Positions 1 through 8,689 of a stretch of DNA of 64,000 nucleotides are shown here, in pieces (positions within the stretch are counted from its first letter, which is position 1; the number at the start of each line of letters is the position of its first letter). Both the position numbers and the translations under genes were made by a program. The notes below the pieces were generated by a model that had not been told where the DNA came from, did no database searches, and worked only from the letters and a program-made list of their open reading frames with translations. Source of the DNA: Parastagonospora avenae f. sp. tritici 18332-5 (taxonomy: Eukaryota > Ascomycota > Dothideomycetes > Pleosporales > Phaeosphaeriaceae); NCBI GenBank assembly GCA_022559985.1, contig JAFJTR010000112.1, forward strand, positions 1-64,000. The letters are read 5' to 3'.

Positions 1-1417
1 CACACAACGTCTTGTATTACACCTGAGACCTGTACGTAGTATACCAATCAAGCTTCCCCGCAAGCTCTGACGTTCCTGCTCGTTGCCTCTCGTGACAGCT
101 AGTCCTAGATAGCTAAGTCGCTTATGCTAGAGCAGTGCAGTTGCCTTTTATAGGGATTGCTTCGTTTATAAGTTATTTATATGCGTGTAGTATATAGCTT
201 CTAGCAATATATTATGTTTAATTACTTATTAACTATATATCTTGCTAAGGTTCCTAATAATTATGCTATCTTAGTACCTTAGTGTAGTTAGGTCTTCTTT
301 TATTTCCTACTAAATTCCTATCTAAGTAAGTAGTTAGAAGGAGACTAGGTTGCAGTGTAGATTAGGGCAGATGGCCACGTTATGCAGTACTAGGTTTGTT
401 TCTCCTGTCTGATATCTTATAATTAGATCGATGCTGCTGTATCCCTTAATCTATATCTTCGTGTTACTAGCCTATATAAAGTCTCTGTATAAAGGCAGTT
501 AGAAGTTGCATATGCAATTAGGATCGTTTATAATATAGCATATTAAGCTAGAGTTAAGGATAAATAAGAACTTAAGCAGATAGTTGCTGAAGGACGCGCA
601 GAATAATGCAGCAATAAAGGTAGCAGCAATAATCGTGATTTGCCGGCCTTTAAGTCATTCTCTCTTAATTATCTCTAGGGTTAGTGTGTAGGACTGTTTC
701 GTCACTGTAGGCGTATTGGACCGCAGTCAGCTTTGCCCTTGCAATATGCCTAGAAACGCAGTATTATGCTTACGTTTATATTTAATAAGCTCTGTTATAG
801 CTTTATTAGGTTTCCACTAGTCTGGAGCTTAGTTAGGATTTAAATAGTAGCAATCCTTCAGTCTGTGGCGCTATAAGCAAGCAGGGCATTTTGTGCCTTT
901 AGCTTTAGCAGGCTTATGTTCTGATGGCTGCTTTGACCTAGCATTGTTCTTACTAGTTAGTCGTTGTTAATAAGGTCTTCCCTAGTTCTTAGATAGCGCG
1001 CTTTTAGCATATTAGGCGTCCCCTTTAGTGCTCTAGTTAGATTCACTACTAGCGAGAAATAATGCGTTATTAACTGCGTATGCAGCCTTATGTTTCCCTG
1101 TTCTAAGAGGATAATTTGCAACTATATATTCTCAGAAACGTTTTATTATCTCTTTCCTAGTTATGCTAGCTGTTAATCTACTATTATCCTAAAAGTTTAT
1201 AGACTATATTAGCGCGACTTTGTTTATAGCATGCAGGAAGTCTTTTATAATTACGTTAATTTATATTAACTTAGCAACCTTGTACGTTTCTGCTTTAGTT
1301 GCTGCTTAGTTGTATTTAGACAACTAGGTGTCCTAATTTATTGCGCTCCTTATTAGCTTAAGGGAAGCTTAGTAGCAATTGCAGGCTTATTCTTGCTTAA
1401 TTTATTCGTTAACACTA
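1..1417 (-). mobile_element. Ty1/copia retrotransposon fragment (gag and protease part), RIP-degraded
   Basis: Reading the minus strand through many stops gives recognisable copia polyprotein pieces. A zinc-knuckle-like stretch (C..C..H..C, followed by a tract rich in Trp-to-stop changes) lies near 840-895. A protease-region tract with the readable core YQTGETNLVLHNV lies near 370-420, and text continues toward position 1. Integrase and reverse transcriptase would lie left of the window. Most stops are TAG or TAA where Trp or Gln is expected, and the DNA is unusually AT- and TpA-rich, which fits RIP. The N-terminal gag part continues at 3262-3590 on the other side of an inserted DNA transposon. 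No LTR was identified for this copy. Confidence 0.7.
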
Positions 1418-1490
1418 ACGTGGTTCACCACCGAGTCGCCAACCCCACCGAGTCGTCAGCTCTCCCCCACCAACACGCCTGCGCGGCAAC
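1418..1490 (+). repeat. Left terminal inverted repeat of the Fot1-like element
   Basis: These 73 bases are the reverse complement of 3189-3261 with one mismatch (A for C within the caa-A-cgcc stretch). A TA precedes it directly. Confidence 0.95.
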
Positions 1491-1498
1491 AACGCGTC

Positions 1499-3142
1499 AT
1501 GTCTCAACAACGCAACGTGCAAAAGTCCTACAATGAAGGAGACATTTACCTTGCTATCTCTAATATTAAATTAAAGCAAATTCTAAGCGAAAATCGCGCT
1601 GCAGAGATCTACAACGTCCCCCGAACAACAATCTAAGACCGACGCGCTAGACGACGCGCCCGACGCGACTGCGAGCCAAACTGCAAGAGCCTGACAAAGC
1701 TAGAGGAGGAGGTAGTTATACAGCGTATACTTGACGAGAGTCTACGTGGTGTACCACTCTCGAAGGCACACATACGAGATATGGCAGATAGACTGCTAGG
1801 AGAGCGCGGAGGCAACCCTACTAGCAAGAACTAGGTTGATAGGTTTATTAAGCGTACTCCTGAGCTGCGAACACGATGGAGCCGTCCGTACGATTGCCAG
1901 CGAGCTGCCTGCGAAGACCCAGCGGTTATTGAGCCCTAGTTTAGCCTAGTTTAATCAGTGAAGGCAAAGTACGGTATCCTTAATAAGGACACCTAGAACT
2001 TTGATAAATTAGGCTTCTTAATAGGCAAGATTACGTCTTAGCTTGTAGTAACAGGCTCAGATAAGCCTAGGAAAGCAAAGAAACTACAGCCTAGCGATCG
2101 CGAATGGACTACCCTAATACAAGCTGTTAGCGCGACAGGGAAGCGCATCTCACCCTTTATCATCTTCGCTGGCAAGGTCCTAATCTCTACCTAGTTTAAG
2201 CTAGGTATACCACGCGACTAGGTTATCTAAGTTAGTCTAAATAGCTGGACAAGCAACGATCTAGGGGTTAACTAGCTTAAACACTTTAATACGCATGCAA
2301 AGTCTGTAGGAGCGTACAGGCTGCTTATTATTGACGGCCACGAAAGCCATTGCTCGCTTGCTTTCCAAGACTACTGCAAGGAGAACAAGATTATCGCTCT
2401 CTGCATGCCATCTCACTCATCGCACTTGCTGCAGCCTCTTGACGTCGCCTGCTTTGCGCCGTTGAAGCGCTCTTATGGCGACGGCATCTCAGCCTTGGCG
2501 CGCAACCACATCCACTACATCAGCAAGGAAACCTTCCTACCAGCCTTTAAAGCTGCCTACAACCTGACATTTACTAAGGAGAACGCTCGCGCAGGGTTTA
2601 GAGGCGCTGGATTAGTTCCATTTAACCCAGATGCAGTGTTGTCGAAGCTTGATGTGAGATTGCGCACGCCAACTCCACCACAGCGCGACGACGCCGCGTG
2701 GGAGGCAAAGACGCCGCGCAACACCAAAGAGCTAGAAGCTCAGACTACGCTTATTCAACAGAGGATGCAAAGGCGCTCAGGTTCCTTAGCAAGCTCCCTT
2801 GATGAGCAGGTACGACAGCTAAGTAAAGGCGCGCAGCAGATAGCGCATAATATGGTATTGCTGCAGGAGGAACAGGCGCGTATGCGAAGCGCAATTAAAG
2901 AGCTTACAAGGCGCAAAGGCCAGAAAAGGCGGTATGTACGGATAGAAGAGACCTTAACAGTTGGCGAGGTATCAGACTTAATTGCTGAGAGGGAGGGTAG
3001 TAGTCGTAAGGACGGCGAAACGCCTGCAAAGAGGGTGCGCGCTGAGAGGCACTGCGGCCGTTGCGGCGAGGTTGGGCACAATTCCCGCACCTGTAGAGTA
3101 GAAATAGAGGATGCAGATAATAGCGAAGAATCTGAAGTATAA
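1499..3142 (+). pseudogene. Fot1/pogo transposase pseudogene (DDE superfamily)
   Basis: One frame of 548 codons runs from ATG 1499 to TAA 3142 without any frameshift, the usual length of Fot1-type transposases. In order it holds an N-terminal helix-turn-helix-like part, the first catalytic Asp in NFDKLGF (codon 169), the second in IDGHESH (codon 279), the third in LQPLD (codon 315, giving DD35D spacing), and a C-terminal CCHC knuckle (CGRC..GH....C) near codon 525. Ten nonsense codons lie at 1634, 1832, 1937, 1952, 1994, 2039, 2192, 2219, 2228 and 2273, mostly TAG where Trp or Gln is expected. The part after 2405 is open (245 codons). The gene cannot make a transposase as it stands. Confidence 0.9.
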
Positions 3143-3188
3143 TCTACTGTAGTGTATAGTAGAAAAGATTGTTGTGGTGTTGCGCAGC

Positions 3189-3261
3189 GTTGCCGCGCAG
3201 GCGGGTTGGTGGGGGAGAGCTGACGACTCGGTGGGGTTGGCGACTCGGTGGTGAACCACGT
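3189..3261 (-). repeat. Right terminal inverted repeat of the Fot1-like element
   Basis: Reverse-complement partner of 1418-1490. It is followed by TA at 3262-3263. Confidence 0.95.
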
Positions 3262-3590
3262 TAACTGTTAATTTTAGATTAGTGATCTACTAGCGTAGTG
3301 GTTGCTTTAGTAGGCAGCACGTTCAGAGTAGATGCAGGGAGACAGTTAACTAGATGAACGCGACGATTTATTAGAGGCTTAATAGTTCCTTCTTAAACTT
3401 GTAGCGATCTCCTTTGTATTGTTTAATAAGTATCTTATAGTACTCTAAGTCTTCCTTAAGTGCCTTCTGTCCTGTTGTTAACAGGTCAGACTGTTGCATT
3501 AGTACGTTCACGTTTGCTGCTAGTATATAGTTAGGTATATGTGTAAGAGTGGAACTGCATTAGGAAATGGACGCTCTTGAAGCAGAAATC
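3262..3590 (-). mobile_element. N-terminal gag part of the interrupted copia element
   Basis: The minus strand reads a gag-like stretch (cores SDLLTTGQKALKED and IKQYKGDRYKFKKEL) and then stops that replace Arg, Gln and Trp up to the TA at 3262. It continues the reading direction of the copia fragment at 1-1417. The composition changes at about 3560-3590, where the segmental duplication begins. Confidence 0.65.
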
Positions 3591-3699
3591 GGATGCTTGC
3601 TTAGCCTCTCGCCGCTTTATCTGGCCCGTGCACTGACCTCATCACATATAACCACGCTGCCCTCGCCGGTTTATCCTCCCTCTGCATGGTCTCCTTTTC

Positions 3700-6384
3700 C
3701 CCAACACCCTCGGTCTACCTTATTGGCCTGCTCTGATCCACTTTGAGGCATTTTCTTGCCCCCCTAGGAGTCATGCAACCGCTGCACCGCCCGATCCTGC
3801 GTCTAATTACCCTTAGTCCGCCGACGATGAGGGCGCTTCACCTTCATCGTTGGCAGCCCGCGTCTACGAATCTTCTCGAGAATCGGCGTGGTTCTCTATC
3901 GTTTCCTAGGAGTTTGGCTGCTTTATTTCCGCCGCCTTTATTGCAGCTACGCAGTGAATATCTGCGACCCTCTACCTCGAAATCTCTCGTAGATGGCCAC
4001 CGACACTTTCTCCTCAGCTCTTCCCCTTTTTCGAGCCCATGCCACCGGTAGCTCTTCAACCTGCCACGTCATCAACCGCCCAGGACGGCAACGGCATGGC
4101 CTTGGACGCCCTGATCATGTCTCAGGAGGAGGGGTTATGCCCGTGCCATTTCATCCGGAAGCCGAGCAAGTTGATGAGACCACGTATCCCCGAGGGAACG
4201 ATAGGCCTCGAGCCGTGCAGGTATCGGTGCAAGCCGGATGTCACCAGAATCACGCCCGGGAAGCGCGGCTAGGCCACCATCCGCTCTTCAGCCGGGCAGG
4301 CAGTAGTCGCAGCGTGTACTCGCCCATGCTGCAACATCAATCAGATTGGTGGGGCTTGAGTTTTCATGACGGTCTACATGATGCTAATGTTGTATTCTAG
4401 TGTCACTAATGGACCAGAACGGAGCCCGAAGCTTGGACGACAGTTTGAGCCCAAATTTAGGTTTCGGGGTCGCCGACGAGTTGACTATCTGTGTTAGGAT
4501 CTATCTGCTCTACTTCTGGACGCGAATCAACCATAATGGGGCATCTCCGAGCTCGTGTTGTTGAGGGGGCAGGCTCCGGCGGAAAAGGAGGAGGTGCACG
4601 GCGGCAGCGCAACCTGGCCCATGGAGAGATAGCGTGTCAGTCTCTTATTCCATGACGAGTATCAGCAGGCTAGCCACACACTTTCTCGTCTGACGAAAGG
4701 GGGGCTTCATGCGAGGGCCGCATCGCCACCAACATAACGCAGCTGCGCGACTGTTGATTCGACTCAATATCGTGCACCCCTGGAGTCTCTGTTTCGTGCT
4801 TACTGCTGCCTGATGAAGCGCCGAACACATTCAAGCTGACTTTCAGACAGGGTTTGGATTGAAGCGTGCAACCTACGCCTACTTAAACCACGGCGCCTCT
4901 GGGTTCCTTGCACCACCAGACCTCCCAGAACTACCAACAGCGGCCACGATGTCTTTAAACTCTTTTCCGATACAGCTTCAAATTATTCCTTACACTGGAC
5001 CACCGAAGCCAAAGCGGACCTTGCGACGTAATCCCTCGAAAACGGCGTTTAATGGCCACAAATACCTTGCTCTTGACGACGATCTGAGCATCGACCTTGC
5101 TCCTGCGTCGCACCAAGCCGGGGACGTTGATTCGACATCAAGTAGGTGTTCCTAAAGCTAATGAAGATGTAACATGTTCTCTCTGTTCTTTGATGACTGA
5201 CTGAACGCAGCCGGCAATAACATCCTCAAACTCGAAGATTTTGGTAATGAATGTGGCGGTATTGGCTGCACAGGCGGTTTTTCTCCCCCCGACGACGACG
5301 ACGAACAAGGCGTGGAAGTCGAGCATTTTGTCTCAACGTGGTCTTCTCAAGAGGTCCTACGTAAGGGCAACTTAGGTCCACCCCCTTTTGAGAATAGCCG
5401 TCAAGGTAAGCCCCTAGCCCTATCAGGATGTCACGTAGCTATTCTGACATTGCGTAGAGCGCATAATCGTAATCGAGGACAGTGAATCCGAATCAGATGC
5501 TAATAACGACAACGAGGGCTTAGCTCACGACCCAAAGTCGAGCATGCAACCATACGATAGTTTTAGCGTCGCGGATTTCTCAACCGAGGACAAGACAGAG
5601 AACAAAGAGGATGGTATCAGCTTAGAGCTGGTTAACGGACCTGAGTCTCAAGCTAGTGGGCTTCTGTGTTGCGAACCAATACTTTTAACACCGCTAACTG
5701 GATCGTCGGTTATGGAGATTGGGGGGTCAACGCAAGGGGCCAGAGGTGACACTCTCCCAGAAGCTACAACAGATCAGTTGCAACAGCCAGTGCACAAGAA
5801 AGCGGAGTTGCAAGGTAAGTAAACTCTGTTGCAATTGTATTTCTTCTCTCTAACTCTAAGGAGACAAATACATGCCACTCGCAATGACGAGCAGCTACGG
5901 CGGTGGCAATACATCTGACAGCAATGACGACGACAATTACGACGACAGCACTAATAGCATGAGGCGAAAGCGCAAGCGGAAACGTTCTCTGCTAGCTACG
6001 CAGGACTGCGATGACAGTAGCAGCCGCCGTCGTAGAAACGACAAGCGATCGAAGTCAGGCCATCGCTCACGCCGGCAAGCACGGAAGCGTGATCGCGGCA
6101 GTGCAAATGAAAACGAAGAATACGAGGTAGAGATGATACTTCAAGTCCGTTGCTATTGTGATGAACTACAGTACCGTGTTCAATGGCTTGGATACAAGAC
6201 TGATCGAAAGTGGTACTACGCATCTGGCTTCAAGAATAGCCCGCGCATGCTCCGTGAGTTTCACAACGCCAACCCTTTCGGCCTGGGGCCCCCAGTAAGG
6301 CTGGAGGAGTGGGAAAAGTGTTGGGAGGAAGATAGAGATGCGGACGATCACCCCGACGACAACAAGCCTCAGGATCACATGTAG
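3700..6384 (+). repeat. Segmental duplication, copy 1
   Basis: This stretch and 8690-11401 are diverged direct copies. Matching landmarks include pyrimidine-rich non-coding DNA around a tgaggcattttct/tgaggcattctcc site (3746 and 8762), the words tgccacgtcatcaa (4061 and 9058) and tcg-ccgacgag (near 4470 and 9335), and then the paralogous genes at 4949 and 9633. Non-coding 3700-4948 holds no convincing gene. Identity drops in the last exons, where the protein modules differ. Confidence 0.7.
4949..6384 (+). CDS. Chromodomain protein with disordered N-terminal region
   Basis: Predicted exons are 4949-5141, 5211-5405, 5458-5814 and 5861-6384 (422 aa); phases agree at all junctions. The N-terminus carries a GPPKPK motif that is also present in the neighbour at 9633. 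The middle is acidic and low complexity (PPDDDDEQ; EDSESESD), followed by basic runs (RRKRKRKR; SRRRR) that may be nuclear localisation signals. Residues 336-386 form a chromodomain: YEVEMIL, then YRVQWLGY, WYYASGFKNSP and LREFHNANP, as in fungal HP1-like and retroelement-type chromodomains. Chromodomains usually bind methylated histone tails, so a chromatin reader role is inferred. Splicing and binding are unproven. The gene is a diverged paralog of 9633-11401 with a different C-terminal module. Confidence 0.75.
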
Positions 6385-6887
6385 GACGCTGGACGCTGAG
6401 GATCCACGAGCTATGCCGAACTTCGCCCGCAGGTACAGCCGACCACCAACTTCTGCAATGCAGTAGTAACAAGCCTTGTTACTGGCTCTTCCTCCAAATC
6501 GTCGCTACGCTGCTATTTACGTAGTTCCGCCGCGGTAGGTTGGACAGTCTGAGCAACACATTACCCGCAGCAGCAGCTGCCAAATGCAAACTCAAATGCT
6601 TGCCCACGCTTTTTCCTATCAAGTCTCGAAAATCCTTATTCTTCCCCTTCCACCTCTCTACCACTTTTACGCGTTGTAGATCGCTACAGCCCACGTTACA
6701 CCACCAGCCAATTGCTGTCACCTAATCATCTGGCTGAATATGATGTCTCCTGGTCGCACATTAGCCTCTATGCTCAGGGCTCCGCCGACACCACCTACAG
6801 TCTGACGTAGATCAACGAAAACTTGGACATAGCTTGCCCTGCGCGGAACGCAGTATCGAGTTCCTATCTGGTCAGCCAGTGGTTCCA
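6385..6887. other. No gene recognised
   Basis: Several short open frames overlap on both strands, but none has a recognisable domain, codon pattern or intron structure. Confidence 0.4.
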
Positions 6888-7264
6888 AGGACGACGCTAT
6901 CGGTACCGATGAGCCCAGCGTGTACTAGTCTGAGCCGCTATCATCATGAGGCATATGCTCTTCGAGCATCACTTGCGCCGCCGCTGACTGGCAGAGCGCA
7001 TATCTGTCCTACCGTGTACGCCGCAGCATCAGCCTACGCTAAGCTAAGGCTCGTTCTGCCCATCCGCGCTGTGTATTTCTTAAGTTGTGCGCCGGCGGAG
7101 GTTGCTTGTCGCTGGCGGTGTCGCGCTGTTCGATTGCGAGTGGTGTGTTTTGTTAGAGGATGTGGAAACGGATTCGTGTTTAAGGTTGTGCGAGAGGAGG
7201 GCAGGCGTAGCGGCGTAGCTATACTGTATAGCAATGTGTCTTTTCCTCTTCAACGCTCAACATT
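6888..7264 (+). repeat. Dispersed repeat, copy 1 (about 380 bp)
   Basis: Matches 18562-18946 in direct orientation. Both start with aggacgacgctat and end with tcttcaacgctcaacatt, and both share a long middle including gaggcatatgctcttcgagc. A 162-codon frame runs across it but is not preserved in the second copy, so it is treated as non-coding. The family is not recognised. No terminal inverted repeats or target duplications were seen. Confidence 0.75.
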
Positions 7265-7974
7265 TGCGTCTACGACTGTCTCGCTTAGCGTAGCTGCCGG
7301 AATAACGTTGGTCGCTTCTTAGTCTGCGCCTGCTCCGCATGCTTGTTGATGCGAACAATTATGTTGGCGAAGATAATGTCCGAATCGAATCAGTCCCTCG
7401 CACGCTTTAAAAGATCTAAATTGCTTGGACCCTACTTCCTGGATGTATACGCAGTAGTTTCTGAGGATGCTAATGCTAGAATCTGCTTTGCGTCGAGTGA
7501 TCACTACGTCTCTTCTACTTCACTACGCTGTGCTTGAGTCACGTAGCTAAACTCTGCAAATTGTGTTCTCTCGTTTGCTTCTACATTTAACCTCCGTTGA
7601 TAGATATGGATGCTCTCTTTGATGCGTGATAGCTTCTTGTAGATGTTGCTACTGTAATCTGAATGTGCGGCTCGAAATAATAGTCCTGACATCGCATTAG
7701 CGCTTCGCGCGTGAACTCAAGGTGGCAGGATTCATGATGACCGTACACCCACTTTCACTCAAATACAAACCTGACTTAGTCACCCAAAGAGACCTGAAAA
7801 CTTCCTAGTGTAAAATCTCGGGTTGTGCCCTCAAGCCCTCCGCCGCAACAGTTCCGCACTTCAACATTCACAGGGCATGATTTTGACTAGGTTTGACTGT
7901 CCTTCTCGTACATGAGACTTGATTGCTGTTGTCCATTTGAAGCTGGAAGTTCCGAAGCTGACGAAGCTTTACTA
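7265..7974. other. No gene recognised
   Basis: Only short overlapping frames without recognisable content. It ends at a transposon-end relic. Confidence 0.4.
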
Positions 7975-8040
7975 ACGTATTCCTCCACCGAGCTGGCCAA
8001 CCCACCGAGCTGGCCACTTTTTTTACACCAAAAAAGCCCT
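7975..8040 (+). mobile_element. Orphan terminal repeat of a Fot1-like element
   Basis: Directly after a TA (7973-7974) the sequence starts with ACGT and contains two CCACCGAG-like words (ccaccgagctggcc, then cccaccgagctggcc). This is the same design as the 73-bp ends of the element at 1418. No partner end or transposase is visible nearby, so it is probably a truncated or single-ended remnant. Confidence 0.45.
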
Positions 8041-8238
8041 TTCTTAGCACTGCTATCTTAACAACTACTTACAGTAATAGAATTCTCCGAGACTTTCAAT
8101 AGTAAGCTGCACTTGTAGAACCAATTATAATTATTCTAGAATTACTAAGTTCTAGCTTACGTCAGTAAAAGGTTATTGTCACGGTAACGTACCCTGACAC
8201 CCCAGATTACTATACTCGACAGTACTATACTACACAGA

Positions 8239-8680
8239 TTGTTACTGTTACTCCAAGCAGGAGGTGGTGTGTTCTTCATTCATGAAGCATATCAACTGGG
8301 GTCTGGAAATAGTCCTGGCGGTAAAGCGATGCTGGACTACCTGCTTGCCGAAATTGAGAATCTGACCGGCAAAGTCGTTTTTGTGCTGGCAGTTTACCAC
8401 AAGCAGATGGAAGCCTTCTTCTACCACAACCCTGGCACCCCAAGCCGTATACCAATTCGAATGGAGTTCCAAGACTACGAAGACCGCGAGCTATAACAGA
8501 TCTTCTGCCAGTACCTCGACAAGAGGTACTCCGGGCGCATGAAGATTGAAGACGGTATGAACGGCCTTTACGTACGTATCGTTGTGCGATGTATTAGTCG
8601 TGGTCGGGGCCGCGATGGCTTTGGTAACGCCCGTGAAGTTCGAAACACGCTGATCCTGTCACACAAAACTGTGCTTCCCT
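8239..8680 (+). pseudogene. AAA+ ATPase fragment (CbbX/SpoVK-like)
   Basis: Reading in one frame through a TAA at 8494-8496 gives a continuous stretch typical of fungal CbbX/SpoVK-type AAA ATPases: AGGGVFFIHEAYQL, GNSPGGKAMLDYLL, GKVVFVLA, then DKRYSGRMKIED and GRGRDGFGNAREV. Only the Walker B to sensor part is present; the P-loop part is missing upstream. The Walker B acid pair, normally DE, reads HE (FIHEA). The truncation, internal stop and lost acid together indicate a dead fragment. It sits at the left edge of the second segmental-duplication copy. Confidence 0.75.
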
Positions 8681-8689
8681 CGCCGTCTT

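Larger units (their letters stand above)
1418..3261 (+). mobile_element. Fot1/pogo-like (Tc1/mariner superfamily) DNA transposon, complete ends, inactive
   Basis: The element is 1844 bp with 73-bp terminal inverted repeats that differ at one base. It is flanked by TA dinucleotides (1416-1417 and 3262-3263), the target duplication of Tc1/mariner elements. Its outermost bases are ACGTGG...CCACGT. Each inverted repeat holds an internal CCACCGAG direct repeat. The single transposase frame is full length but carries ten nonsense codons. The element sits inside the copia gag sequence, so it inserted after the retrotransposon. Confidence 0.93.

Noticed and set aside
6834..7322. A 162-codon open frame.
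   Set aside because: It lies over the dispersed repeat and is not preserved in the second copy; no protein features.
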